Of a DNA stretch of 64,000 nt, positions 35,397-44,101 are shown piece by piece; the stretch's first letter is position 1; every line of letters begins with the position of its first letter. The notes beneath the pieces are model-generated. The model was not told the DNA's origin. It saw only the letters and a list, made by a program, of their open reading frames with translations, and ran no database searches. Source of the DNA: Janthinobacterium sp. PC23-8 (GTDB taxonomy: Bacteria; Pseudomonadota; Gammaproteobacteria; Burkholderiales; Burkholderiaceae_D); the NCBI RefSeq assembly GCF_002250505.1, contig NZ_NJGY01000005.1, positions 1 to 64,000 on the forward strand, given 5' to 3'. The position numbers were made by a program, and so were the translations under genes.

Positions 35397-36498
35397 CGAC
35401 TGCGCTCCTGATAAGGGCGACCGCCTGGTAAGGCAGCGCCGGTTGTACGGTAACGGGGATGGCTTTTTCTTTTGCCAGGAGCAGCAAATGTGCCACGTCC
35501 GGCGCATTCGTGTCGCGCACGATCAGTCGCTCGGGGACCCGGCGCAGCAGCACGCGCGTCGCTTCGCCGATACCGGGCTTGATCAGGTTGATGTCGGTGA
35601 TGCCGTAGTCGCTTTGCGCCTGCGCCATATAGGCCTGCGAACGGGCCGCCATGGCCGGCGCATCGGTCGCTTCGGCCAGTGGAATGCCGCTGCTGCCGGC
35701 AATCGCGTTGGCGTCCGCCACCAGGCCATCGGCGAACTGGCGCGACTGGTCATGGGCTTCGAACTGCGCGTAATACACGCAGCCGTGAAAGTCTTCCGGG
35801 CCGATCGCTTCGTTGAGCACCGAGCGGCTGATCAGGCCCGATACGGTGGCGTTCAAAATGCTCGACGGGATCAGGTAGTCATCGGACGAGGCGGCGCAGG
35901 CGGCCGTGCCGGCCAGGTCCGACAGCACGAACAGGCCGCCATCAATGCTGGTGCCGTGCAGCGCGTTGTAGTCGTTGATGCTCTGGCGCAGCTCGCGCGA
36001 GATCACGCCCTTGCCGGTCCAGCCATCGACAAACACGATCGAGTCCGCAGCATGGCCGTGCGTCAGGATATGCGCAATGGCGTTGCTGTCGATGCCGCGG
36101 TCGCGGATGATGGAGACCGAATAATGACTGCATTCGCGCTGGAATACCTGGCGCAGCAAGTGCGCCAGGATCACGCCCACCGGCGTGCCGGCGCGCGCCA
36201 GCGACACCAGCGTGATGGCGCCATCGCGGCGCGCCGCGATCAGCGCGGCCAGGCGCAGGCAGTCGCGCGCCATCTGCAATCGGTTGGCCGCAAACGCGCT
36301 CTGGAACAGCGCCAGGTAGGCCGGCGAGGGCAGGGACTCGGGCGACAGCATTTCGCTGTAGTGGCGCTGGCCGGACTGGATCAGCCGTTCTTTCTCGGCC
36401 AGGTCGCGGATCGGCTCCAGGGCCATCGGCGTGAGCAGGAATTCGACGTCCTGCTGGCGGTAGCTGCCGCTGAAATGCTGCGTCGTCGTCATGCTCAT
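35389..36498 (-). CDS. StiP/PRTase-like protein with PELOTA-type domain, Ter cluster
   Basis: 369 residues. The N-terminal ~250 residues match the family now called cysteine protease StiP and earlier classed as a phosphoribosyltransferase-like domain: LVSLARAGTPVGVILAHLL, IVFVDGWTGKG resembling a PRPP loop, and GLFVLSDLAGTA. The C-terminal ~100 residues (DINLIKPGIGEATRVLLRR, DVAHLLLLAKEKAIPV) fit a PELOTA-type RNA-binding domain. Whether it acts as a protease, a transferase or an RNA-binding factor is unresolved. It overlaps both neighbours by a few bases. Confidence 0.82.
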   Translation of the reverse strand: MSMTTTQHFSGSYRQQDVEFLLTPMALEPIRDLAEKERLIQSGQRHYSEMLSPESLPSPAYLALFQSAFAANRLQMARDCLRLAALIAARRDGAITLVSLARAGTPVGVILAHLLRQVFQRECSHYSVSIIRDRGIDSNAIAHILTHGHAADSIVFVDGWTGKGVISRELRQSINDYNALHGTSIDGGLFVLSDLAGTAACAASSDDYLIPSSILNATVSGLISRSVLNEAIGPEDFHGCVYYAQFEAHDQSRQFADGLVADANAIAGSSGIPLAEATDAPAMAARSQAYMAQAQSDYGITDINLIKPGIGEATRVLLRRVPERLIVRDTNAPDVAHLLLLAKEKAIPVTVQPALPYQAVALIRSAVDG

Positions 36499-37247
36499 AG
36501 CGCGCCTACCGTCAGTGCCGCCAGCTGGGTGCCAGTGGGGATGATGGCGTAGTCGCAGGCGGCCATGAAGCGCGCGTCCGAGCGGCTGTCGCCCATGCCG
36601 AAGCTCAAAATGGGGCCATGTTCGGCTTCCAGTTCCGCGCGCAGGTAGGCCACCGCGCGCGCCTTGTTCAGGCTCTTGGGGAGCACCGCCAGGTTGTTGC
36701 CGTTGCGGTGAATGAAGTAGTCCGAACCTTCCTTCGCGATCCAGTCCAGCAGCACCTGTTGCTCGATCTCGGCCAGCCGTTCGCCGCGCGCTTCATGGTC
36801 TTTCACGACCACGTAGAACGGCGTGTCGTAGTCTTCGATCAGGCGCGCGCGCGAGGGCATGCCGGCTTTGACTTGAAAATCGTCGATGATGCGCATCGCG
36901 TCCCGCAAACCCGGCAAGGCGGTCTGCATGTCGTGCTGCATCAGCGCCAGCCAGCCCGTGTCGAGCGCGCCGCCCGGCTGCAGCACGATGCCGCCGTAAT
37001 CGAGCACGCTGTAGCTGGCAAACGGCAGGTCGACGCGGCGGAAGGCGTCGCCATTCCTGGCCGTGGCCGGGATCAGCGTCATGCCGCTTTGCGCGAATTG
37101 AAAAAACGCGCGCTGGCGCGCCGTCGTGAACGAGCAGGCGTCGCCGTTTTTCAGATAGGCCGCTGGCTGCAGGTCGGTTTCGCCAGGTACTTTTTTCGGG
37201 GTCTGGAACAGTGTGTCGTCCAGATCAACAAACAGGAATTTCTTCAA
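36495..37247 (-). CDS. HAD-family phosphatase of the Ter cluster, TTG start
   Basis: 250 residues. HAD motif I is FVDLDDTLF near the N-terminus with the nucleophile Asp at residue 8. Motif II TLIPATARN, a Lys-containing SLNKARAVAYL and motif IV FGMGDSRSDARFM follow. It probably dephosphorylates an intermediate in the cluster pathway. No ATG lies near motif I. TTG 37247 (LKKFLFVDLD) is the best start and lies 23 bases inside the upstream PRTase gene; the longer in-frame extension is a PRTase shadow. The stop overlaps the StiP-like gene as ATGA. Confidence 0.82.
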   Translation of the reverse strand: MKKFLFVDLDDTLFQTPKKVPGETDLQPAAYLKNGDACSFTTARQRAFFQFAQSGMTLIPATARNGDAFRRVDLPFASYSVLDYGGIVLQPGGALDTGWLALMQHDMQTALPGLRDAMRIIDDFQVKAGMPSRARLIEDYDTPFYVVVKDHEARGERLAEIEQQVLLDWIAKEGSDYFIHRNGNNLAVLPKSLNKARAVAYLRAELEAEHGPILSFGMGDSRSDARFMAACDYAIIPTGTQLAALTVGAL

Positions 37248-38382
37248 TTGTGGTCTCTGACTGAAAGTGGAACAGGCGGCCATGGAGCTGGCCGGCGAGT
37301 TGCATGAGGGCCGGACTGGCCGGCGTTTCATGGCAGATGAAAACGTGGCTGTACTGGCCAGGGGCCACGTTGTACAGATAGTTGGCGATGCCTTCGCCGT
37401 AGTTGTCGTCGCAGCAGACGATATGGCCGACCGAACCCCACGAGAGGATCGGCGAGCGGGTGGTCGATTGCACCACCACCTGCTTGCCCAGCTTTTCGAG
37501 CTCGCGCCCGAGCAGGAAGGAAGGGTGCATGAATTCGCCGGTGCCCAGCACCAGCACGGATTCACCGTCGCCGATGTTTTGCGCCAGTTGCGCGGCCAGC
37601 GTGTGCGGCGCCGCCAAAGCTCGGTCCACACCGATGCGGCCAAAACAGTCGCTGGCGCCGCGCTCGGCATGCTCTTCAAAACGCTGGGCGCTGGCGGCGA
37701 CGGGCGCCGGCGTGTCGCCCATCTGGAAGGCGTATTTTCCGGACAAGGCCGCGCCGACGGTGGTGGGCAGGCCGAAGCGCTCGCTCAAACCGGCATTGGC
37801 CGCTTGGCCCATGAAGTTGGTGATCACGCCCAGGTGCAGTTGTTGCAGCTGCGGGTAGCGCGCGCGGCAGACCGCGATCAGGTTGGCGAAGGTGTTGCCG
37901 GTTGACGCTTCGTCGTCGATCAGCACCAGGCTGCGCGCGCGCGCAAACGCGGCGCTGGCGGCATCGGACAGATGCAGGAACTGGCGCGGCGCATGGCTGT
38001 GCGACTCTTCGAATTCAAAGAAGGGCACCGTGCCGACGCGGTAACGCGAGCTGTGAAGGAACAATCCTTCGCTGCCGGCATGCGCCTTGAGCCAGGCTTC
38101 GAACACGCCCTGGCCCAGGCCCACGGCGGTTTCCGCCATGGCGATAAAGACCACCGGGCCGGGCAGGTCCGATGGAATCTGCGCGGCCAGATCCGTGTGG
38201 ATCGCCTGCATCGTGCTGGGCGTGACGGGCCAGTGCTTGCCCAGCACTTTCGATAAAAACAGAAAGCCGCGCTTGGCGTTGGCGCGCGCCGCGTAGCCGA
38301 TCAGGTCGTCGAGCGCAAAGCGCGCTTCGTCGACCTGCAAGGTCAGCTCGCCGGTCGGCATGGACTGGCGCACGAGCGTCAT
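37225..38382 (-). CDS. Phosphoribosyltransferase-TRSP protein, Ter cluster
   Basis: 385 residues. The N-terminal domain (~1-235) is a type I PRTase with PRPP loop SLVLIDDEASTGNT around residues 150-163. The C-terminal domain contains the namesake TTRSPI stretch of the TRSP family and SVLVLGTGEFMHPSFLLG. It would attach or remove a ribose-5-phosphate group. In this gene set a nucleoside- or nucleotide-like product has been proposed. It overlaps the ATP-grasp gene by four bases upstream and the HAD gene downstream. Confidence 0.87.
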   Translation of the reverse strand: MTLVRQSMPTGELTLQVDEARFALDDLIGYAARANAKRGFLFLSKVLGKHWPVTPSTMQAIHTDLAAQIPSDLPGPVVFIAMAETAVGLGQGVFEAWLKAHAGSEGLFLHSSRYRVGTVPFFEFEESHSHAPRQFLHLSDAASAAFARARSLVLIDDEASTGNTFANLIAVCRARYPQLQQLHLGVITNFMGQAANAGLSERFGLPTTVGAALSGKYAFQMGDTPAPVAASAQRFEEHAERGASDCFGRIGVDRALAAPHTLAAQLAQNIGDGESVLVLGTGEFMHPSFLLGRELEKLGKQVVVQSTTRSPILSWGSVGHIVCCDDNYGEGIANYLYNVAPGQYSHVFICHETPASPALMQLAGQLHGRLFHFQSETTIEEIPVC

Positions 38383-39413
38383 GGCAGTTCCACCGGATAG
38401 GCCGCTTCGGCCACGCGCATGCCCTCGCCAATGGCAGGGATCGTGAGGTTTTCATAGCCCTGGTCGAAGCCGGCCAGCGCGATATACGGCAAGTTGGGAC
38501 CGGCCGCGCAGGCCATGCCGATGCCGCCCGACATGCGTGGATTGATCTCCAGCAGCGCCAGGCCATGCGCGCCTTCGCGGAACTGGATATTGAACACGCC
38601 ATTCAACTGATAATCGCGCGCCAGTTTTTCGCAGGCCGCCAGCAGTTCCTCGCGCAGTTCGATCAGCTGGCCGCTGCCCGGCGCATGCAATTTTTTCCGC
38701 GGAATCGCGCACTTCAAGCTGCCGTGGTCGGCCACGCAGTCGGTGCTGTATTCATGGCCGTCCAGGTATTCCATCAGCAGCAACGTTCTAAAGGTTTCCA
38801 TTCGTGCCAGCCCATCGCGCAGTTCCTGCGTGTTGACCTTGTAGGCGGCGCCGGCCAGCAGCAGCTCGGCGCTCGAACGTTCATCGAGCACGGCAAACCC
38901 GAGGCCATACACGGATTCGGACGGCTTGATGCACAGGCGTGCATGCAGCGGGCGCAGTTCGGCGTAAGCCGCATCGTATTCGGCGATCGTGTTGACGGCG
39001 CGCGTGTCGGCCACCGGCGCCATCGGCAGGTCCAGCCCGGCGCAAAAACGCGCCTTGTCGTGCATCAGGCTCAACACTTCTTCGGTCGCCACGCTCAGCA
39101 CGCGCGTGCCGATGGCTTCAAAGCGCGCGCGCGCGCTGGCGATCCTGCCGGCGGCGCGGCCCGGCCAGAAGATCGTGATGGCGCGTTCGCGGCAAAATGC
39201 CAGGCACCATTCCAGGTAGTCTTCGCCTTTCAGGTCGGTCGGCTCGAGCGCATATTCGTCGGCCTCCAGGAAGGGCGCCGCATGTTCGTTCGGATTGGTA
39301 TAGATCAGGTGATAGCGGCGTTGGCCACCGGGGCTGGCCATGTCGGCCTCGCGTATCAAGCGCATGGCGGTGGCGACCGAGGAAAATGTTTTGTTGAACC
39401 AGACTCTATGCAT
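38379..39413 (-). CDS. ATP-grasp ligase of the Ter cluster
   Basis: 344 residues. The ATP-grasp core shows CIKPSESVYGLGF, LLMEYLDGHEYSTDCV and FREGAHGLALLEINPRMSGGIG, with the metal-binding Glu and Asn in LEINPR. Such enzymes form amide or peptide-like bonds through acyl phosphates. ATG 39413 is preferred because it leads straight into an N-terminal domain (RVWFNKTFSSVA), though no ribosome binding site is clear. An in-frame TTG at 39452 inside a hairpin is the alternative. It is the first of five overlapping enzyme genes. Confidence 0.85.
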   Translation of the reverse strand: MHRVWFNKTFSSVATAMRLIREADMASPGGQRRYHLIYTNPNEHAAPFLEADEYALEPTDLKGEDYLEWCLAFCRERAITIFWPGRAAGRIASARARFEAIGTRVLSVATEEVLSLMHDKARFCAGLDLPMAPVADTRAVNTIAEYDAAYAELRPLHARLCIKPSESVYGLGFAVLDERSSAELLLAGAAYKVNTQELRDGLARMETFRTLLLMEYLDGHEYSTDCVADHGSLKCAIPRKKLHAPGSGQLIELREELLAACEKLARDYQLNGVFNIQFREGAHGLALLEINPRMSGGIGMACAAGPNLPYIALAGFDQGYENLTIPAIGEGMRVAEAAYPVELP

Positions 39414-39441
39414 GTACGGGGACCGGGTAAAAAAGAGGGCA

Positions 39442-39465
39442 GTCGCGCGCAAAAACGCGCGCGAC
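39442..39465. other. Perfect GC hairpin ahead of the enzyme genes
   Basis: GTCGCGCGC and GCGCGCGAC form a nine-pair stem with a six-base loop between the AIM24-family stop and the ATP-grasp start. On the minus strand a T-run follows seven bases later. It could attenuate read-through into the biosynthetic genes. Confidence 0.45.
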
Positions 39466-39510
39466 CATATGGCCAGGCAGGCTAGCCCTGGCCCTGGAGG
39501 TGCTGCCGGG

Positions 39511-40227
39511 TCAGCCGGCTTTGCCGCTCGCCGTCCATTTCAGGAAGGCGTCGCGGTTGCGCGAGCAGATGAATACCTTGCCCGAACCGGAAAAGCGCAG
39601 CACGATGCCTTCGCCGCTGGTCACGCTGTTGACGATATTGCCAAGGAAGCCGCCGATGCCGCTGCCGCTGGCGCCGCCGCCGGTGGTGACCGAGATTTCG
39701 TATTTCAGGCTGTTGTCCCAGCAGACCACGTGCGAATTGTCGATCACGACATCCTTGCCCGGCTCGACGTCGAGCTGGAACATGGAGCCGAAACCGGACA
39801 CCACCACCTGGCCGCTGCCGGCTGTCTCCATCACGAAAAAGCCGCCCGACTGCGCGAACAGCGCGTTGCCGATGCTCTGCGTGCGTACCTTCATTTCGGT
39901 GCCCGAGGTAGCGGCGACAAAGGCGCCGTCATTCAACAGGTACTGGCGCGCGCCGACATCGACCACTTCGATGGCGCCGGGCAGGGTCGGCGAGAGCAGG
40001 CAATCGCCGCTGCCGCGCACCGCTTCAATGTGTTGCTGGAAGAATGATTCGCCATTGGCGAAGCGGCGCATGATGGCGCCGCCCAGGCCGCCCGTCATCT
40101 TGCCTTTCAGGTCGAGCGCTGTTTCCATCATCACCATCGCATCGGACTCGCAATAGATGGTTTCGCCCTGCTTCATGCTCACGTGCAGAAAGGGATCGAC
40201 GTCACCCGTGACACTAAATACTGGCAT
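39511..40227 (-). CDS. AIM24/TIGR00266-family protein, Ter cluster
   Basis: 238 residues, a beta-rich protein of the AIM24 family: an early IYCESDAMVMME, MTGGLGGAIMRRFANGESFF, and Gly-rich segments later (SGSGIGGFLGNIV). No signal peptide or membrane anchor is seen. Bacterial members often sit beside terD genes, and the biochemical function is unknown. The gene lies 67 bases after terD, separated by a strong terminator hairpin, so its transcription may depend on read-through or an unseen promoter. Confidence 0.85.
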   Translation of the reverse strand: MPVFSVTGDVDPFLHVSMKQGETIYCESDAMVMMETALDLKGKMTGGLGGAIMRRFANGESFFQQHIEAVRGSGDCLLSPTLPGAIEVVDVGARQYLLNDGAFVAATSGTEMKVRTQSIGNALFAQSGGFFVMETAGSGQVVVSGFGSMFQLDVEPGKDVVIDNSHVVCWDNSLKYEISVTTGGGASGSGIGGFLGNIVNSVTSGEGIVLRFSGSGKVFICSRNRDAFLKWTASGKAG

Positions 40228-40238
40228 GATAAATCTCC

Positions 40239-40271
40239 AAAAAAAAGCCGCCTGCTATTGTTCCAGGCGGC
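40239..40271 (-). terminator. Intrinsic terminator after terD
   Basis: On the minus strand GCCGCCTG and CAGGCGGC pair over eight bases with a nine-base loop and run into eight Ts. It lies inside the Ter cluster, between terD and the AIM24-family gene. Confidence 0.85.
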
Positions 40272-40294
40272 CGTGACGATGTGTTGTTGTCTGA

Positions 40295-40870
40295 TCAGGC
40301 GTTGACGCCGAACGAGCGTGCCAGAGGCCCCAGGCCACCGTTGAAACCCTGGCCGATGGCCTTGAATTTCCATTCGCCGTTGTAGCGGTAGATTTCGCCA
40401 AAGATCATCGCCGTTTCCGTCGAGCTGTCTTCGGACAGGTCGTAGCGGGCGATCTCGCGTTCGCCTTCCGCGTTCAGGCAGCGGATAAACGCTTTCGACA
40501 CCATGCCGAAGTTCTGGCGGCGCGCATCGGCGTCGTGGATCGTCACGGTGATGCTGATGCGTTCGATATCGCCTGGCACGCGCGACAGGTCGATCTCGAT
40601 GCGCTCATCGTCGCCTTCGCCTTCGCCGGTCTGGTTGTCACCGGTATGGACCACGGAGCCGTCGGTCGATTTCAGGTTGTTGTAGAAGATAAAGTCGGAA
40701 TCGCCACGTACTTTGCCGTCGTTTTTCAGGAGAAAGGCGCTGCCGTCAAGGTCGAAGGTGGCGCCGTCGGTCGAACGAGGATCCCAGCCGAGGCCGATGA
40801 TGATCTTCTTCAGGTTCGGTGCTTCCTTGCTCAGATTGACGTTGCCGCCTTTTTGCAAACTGATTGCCAT
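40295..40870 (-). CDS. terD: TerD-family Ca2+-binding stress protein
   Basis: 191 residues, the canonical TerD length. Signature stretches are LKKIIIGLGWDPRSTDGATF, DLDGSAFLLKNDGKV, DFIFYNN, and the acidic GEGEGDDERIEIDLSRVP, followed by IFGEIYRYNGEWKFKAIGQG. TerD is a cytoplasmic Ca2+-binding protein linked to tellurite, phage and oxidative stress responses. ATG 40870 is fixed by the invariant MAISLQKGGNVNLSK start. It is a single-domain paralogue of the gene at 33190-34428. Confidence 0.95.
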   Translation of the reverse strand: MAISLQKGGNVNLSKEAPNLKKIIIGLGWDPRSTDGATFDLDGSAFLLKNDGKVRGDSDFIFYNNLKSTDGSVVHTGDNQTGEGEGDDERIEIDLSRVPGDIERISITVTIHDADARRQNFGMVSKAFIRCLNAEGEREIARYDLSEDSSTETAMIFGEIYRYNGEWKFKAIGQGFNGGLGPLARSFGVNA

Positions 40871-40969
40871 GTGGTGCTCCTTTGAGAGAGGTGGATTGCT
40901 TTCATGCCCATATGGATCAAGTGCACTCACTTGCTCCATGCGACTCATATGGTGACGAAGACGTCTATA

Positions 40970-42052
40970 TCAAGCGCTCGCCTGGTGGCGTTTGCGATAG
41001 CGCAGCGACGACCACAGCGACACCAGGATAAAGGCCACGCCGGACAGGCCGGTGAACCATTCCGGGATATGGTACTTGACCGAGCCCAGCATGATCAATG
41101 CCAGGATGCCGATCGCATAGTGGGCGCCGTGTTCCAGGTAGACGAATTCGTCCAGCGTGCCCTTGTGCACCAGGAACACCGTCATCGACCGCACGAACAT
41201 GGCGCCGATCGCCAGGCCCAGCATGATGATGACGACGTCGTTGGTAATGGCAAAGGCGCCGATCACGCCGTCAAAGCTGAACGAGGCGTCCAGCACCTCC
41301 AGGTACAGAAAGCCGCCGATGCTGCCGCGCGCGACATTCTTGACCAGTTCGCCATTGCCATTTTTCACCGGCGCCACGGCGCCGTCTTCCTCGTCCTGCA
41401 GGTCCGGTTCGCCTTCTTCCAGCAAGCCGCTGATCCAGTTCACGCCCAGGTAGACGGCGATGCCGACGATGCCGGCGGCCAGCACGCTGTATTTTTCATC
41501 GACCGGACCCATCGCCACGCAGGCGGCCACGGCGCCCATGGTGATCAGTACGGCCAGGCTTTCGGTGCCGAGCGCGTTGACCTTTTCCTCGGCCCAGCCC
41601 AGCCAGTGCAACTCCTTCTCGTCGTCAAACAGGAAGTTCAGGAACACCAGCAACAGGAAGGCGCCGCCAAAGGCCGCCACTTGCGCGTGGTTGTCCGTCA
41701 GGTGTTTGGCGTAGATGTCGGGGGTGGTGGTGGCCATGGTCCACACATCCATCAGGCCAAGACCCGTGGCCACCGACACGATGACCAGCGGGAACAGCAG
41801 CCGCATGCCGAACACGGCCACCAGGATGCCGACCGTCAGGAACAGCTTTTGCCAGAATTCATTCCAGTGGCGCAGCACGGAGGCGTTGACCACCGCATTG
41901 TCGAACGACAGCGACACTTCCATCACACCCAGGACGGCCGTGATCCACAACGCCTGCAGCATGCCGTTGGTGCCGCCGTGGGTATAGCCCCACCAGCCCG
42001 AGACCGCCATCAGGACGAAGGTCACTAAAAAGGAAATTCTGAAATGCTTCAT
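40970..42052 (-). CDS. TerC-like DUF475 integral membrane protein
   Basis: 360 residues with about nine hydrophobic segments. Acidic residues lie within membrane stretches (VMEVSLSFDNAVVNASVL and LEVLDASFSFDGVIGAFAIT), the pattern of the TerC superfamily, which is implicated in metal ion export. The length and sequence fit the DUF475 branch. It is the first gene on the minus strand of the Ter block, 99 bases before terD, and diverges from a PAP2-like gene. No yybP-ykoY-type riboswitch was seen upstream. Confidence 0.88.
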   Translation of the reverse strand: MKHFRISFLVTFVLMAVSGWWGYTHGGTNGMLQALWITAVLGVMEVSLSFDNAVVNASVLRHWNEFWQKLFLTVGILVAVFGMRLLFPLVIVSVATGLGLMDVWTMATTTPDIYAKHLTDNHAQVAAFGGAFLLLVFLNFLFDDEKELHWLGWAEEKVNALGTESLAVLITMGAVAACVAMGPVDEKYSVLAAGIVGIAVYLGVNWISGLLEEGEPDLQDEEDGAVAPVKNGNGELVKNVARGSIGGFLYLEVLDASFSFDGVIGAFAITNDVVIIMLGLAIGAMFVRSMTVFLVHKGTLDEFVYLEHGAHYAIGILALIMLGSVKYHIPEWFTGLSGVAFILVSLWSSLRYRKRHQASA

Positions 42053-42246
42053 GAGGACCCCGTTACATGTTATTCGAGACGTGTTGTTTTACGTCAATTG
42101 TTGTATACGCCATGATTTTATATTAGTTGCCGCCGCGCGCCGCGTTTTATACGCATGTAAATGGCGGTTCTTCTGGCTTGCCCTATCTGCGATAATTGCG
42201 GCGCGCCCTCGCCGGCATCTGACCAACATATATAGAAGGAACACCC

Positions 42247-42669
42247 GTGGATATCGCTTACCTCGTCACGCCCCTGATTACCTGGATACTGGTCGGCCCG
42301 ATCAAGTTCCTGATCAACAGCGCCCGCACGCGTCAATGGGCGTTCGGCCTGGTGGGCAATGGCGGCTTTCCCAGCAACCATAGCGCCGTCGTGTCCAGCA
42401 TGGCGACCCTGATCGCGCTGCGCGAAGGCATCGGCCATCCGGCCTTTGGCGTGGCCGTGACGCTGGCCTTTATCGTCATTATCGACGCCAACAGCCTGCG
42501 CCAGCACGTGGGCAAGCAGGCCGCCGCCATCAACCGCCTGGCCAGGGAAGCGGGCAGCGCGGCGCACAGCCATTTGCGCGAGCGCATGGGCCATACCCTG
42601 GTGGAAATCGCCGGCGGCCTGTGCACCGGCGTGGCGATCGGTTTCCTGGTCAACGCCGTCTTCAGATGA
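42247..42669 (+). CDS. Divergent PAP2-family (DUF212) membrane protein
   Basis: 140 residues with three or four hydrophobic segments. GGFPSNHSAVVSS contains the phosphatase-like PSxxH motif, and DANSLRQHVGKQA follows, as in the divergent PAP2 family. It probably sits in the inner membrane; a lipid phosphatase role is possible but unproven. The start is GTG 42247 with AAGGA seven bases upstream. An intrinsic terminator lies just downstream. Confidence 0.85.
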   Translation: MDIAYLVTPLITWILVGPIKFLINSARTRQWAFGLVGNGGFPSNHSAVVSSMATLIALREGIGHPAFGVAVTLAFIVIIDANSLRQHVGKQAAAINRLAREAGSAAHSHLRERMGHTLVEIAGGLCTGVAIGFLVNAVFR

Positions 42670-42696
42670 TCCGTTTTATTTCATCTGTCAATACCC

Positions 42697-42720
42697 AACC
42701 CCGCCGCCTGGCGGGGTTTT
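42697..42720 (+). terminator. Intrinsic terminator after the PAP2-like gene
   Basis: AACCCCGCC and GGCGGGGTT form a nine-pair stem with a GCCT loop and four Ts, 28 bases after the stop. Confidence 0.9.
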
Positions 42721-42913
42721 GCGTTTCAGGGCGTAAAAACTACGTTTCAGCCCCCGATTCCGGCATTACAGGAATCGGCTGATTGACATCGCCAGAGACG
42801 CTCATGGATACTCTGCGGCTTGCGGTTTTAATAAAAAAATAATCGTGCGTGTCGCCAGCGCCTTACCCGGTTGCCAGATTGACATGCACTGCCTTCTATC
42901 CGGAGAGTTACCC

Positions 42914-44098
42914 ATGTTGCGCAAAACCCTGTTTGTCCTGGCCATCGCTTCCGCACTGGCCGCTTGCGGAAAAGAATCCAAAGATCCAGGCAAGGGCGGT
43001 GGCAAGGACGGCAAGGATGGCAAGACGGCGGCCGGCGCGCCAGCCAGGCTGATCATTTCTCCGGAAGACGTGCTGACCATCGAAAGCAATGCACTGGCCT
43101 CGGGTCCGGTCATCACCGGTTCGGTGCAGCCCGAGCGCAATGCGGACCTGCGCGCCGAAGTGTCGGCCGTGGTGATTCAGGTGCTGAGAGAAAACGGCGA
43201 AGCCGTCAAGCGCGGCGATATCCTCGTCAAGCTCGACGAAACCTCGATCCGCGACAGCCTCAATTCGGCCGAAGAAGCCAGCCGCGCCGCCAGCCAGGTG
43301 CTGGAGCAATCCGAACGCATGTTCCAGCGCATGAAAACCCTGCGCGCCTCGGGCATGACCTCGACCCAGGCTCTGGAAGACACGGAAATTCGCCGCAACA
43401 ATGCGCAAAGCGATCTGTCGGCCGCGAAAAGCCGCGCCGCCCAGGCACGCCAGCAACTGCAGCGCACCCTCGTGCGTGCGCCGTTCGACGGCATCGTCAG
43501 CGAGCGCAAGGTGTCCAATGGCGACACGGCGCAGATTGGCAAGGAACTGATCCGCGTGATCGACCCGACCAGCATGCGTCTCGAAGGCCTGGTATCGGCC
43601 GACAAGATCGGCGTCGTCAAGGTGGGCCAGGCCGTGCGTTTCCGCATCAATGGCTATCCTGGCCAGGATTTCCTGGGCAAGGTGCGCCGCGTCGATCCGG
43701 CCGCCAATGCCGTCACGCGCCAGGTGGCGGTGCTGGTCGATTTCAACGACAAGACCCAGCCGCGCGTGGCCGGCCTGTATGCGGAAGGGCGCATCGAAGC
43801 CGACACGGTCAGCGCCGTCATGATCCCCGACTCCGCGCTGGTCAAGGCCGGCGACCAGACCTACACCTGGACCGTCAAAGACAAGGCGCTGCACAAGAAG
43901 GTGCTGCGCATCGGCGCGCGCGATATCCGCACCGGTCAATGGGAAGTGCAAAGCGGCCTGGCCAGCGGCGACACGGTGCTGCGCACGCCCGGCTCGACCT
44001 TCAAGGATGGCCAGCCGGTGGAGCTGGCGGCGCCGAAGAAGCTGCCGGCCGCCGTCGCCAGCAGCGCCGGCACGCCTGCCGTCGCCAAAGGAAACTAA
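42914..44098 (+). CDS. RND efflux periplasmic adaptor, lipoprotein
   Basis: 394 residues. A lipoprotein signal peptide ends with ALAAC, modified Cys about residue 18, followed by a Lys/Gly-rich linker. Then come barrel-sandwich and helical-hairpin segments (VVIQVLRENGEAVKRGDILVKLDE; QLQRTLVRAPFDGIVSERKV) typical of membrane-fusion proteins. It would anchor in the inner membrane and connect the RND pump to an outer membrane channel. ATG 42914 is chosen because the signal peptide starts there, with GGAG upstream. The pump gene follows after three bases. Confidence 0.93.
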   Translation: MLRKTLFVLAIASALAACGKESKDPGKGGGKDGKDGKTAAGAPARLIISPEDVLTIESNALASGPVITGSVQPERNADLRAEVSAVVIQVLRENGEAVKRGDILVKLDETSIRDSLNSAEEASRAASQVLEQSERMFQRMKTLRASGMTSTQALEDTEIRRNNAQSDLSAAKSRAAQARQQLQRTLVRAPFDGIVSERKVSNGDTAQIGKELIRVIDPTSMRLEGLVSADKIGVVKVGQAVRFRINGYPGQDFLGKVRRVDPAANAVTRQVAVLVDFNDKTQPRVAGLYAEGRIEADTVSAVMIPDSALVKAGDQTYTWTVKDKALHKKVLRIGARDIRTGQWEVQSGLASGDTVLRTPGSTFKDGQPVELAAPKKLPAAVASSAGTPAVAKGN

Positions 44099-44101
44099 GC
44101 C

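Noticed and set aside
35389..36498. Confident naming of the StiP-like protein as a protease
   Set aside because: The PRPP-loop-like stretch and PELOTA-type tail leave transferase or RNA-binding roles open; catalytic residues could not be verified without an alignment.
42053..42246. Manganese-type (yybP-ykoY) riboswitch before the TerC-like gene
   Set aside because: The conserved core of that riboswitch is not visible; only an AT-rich promoter-like stretch is present.
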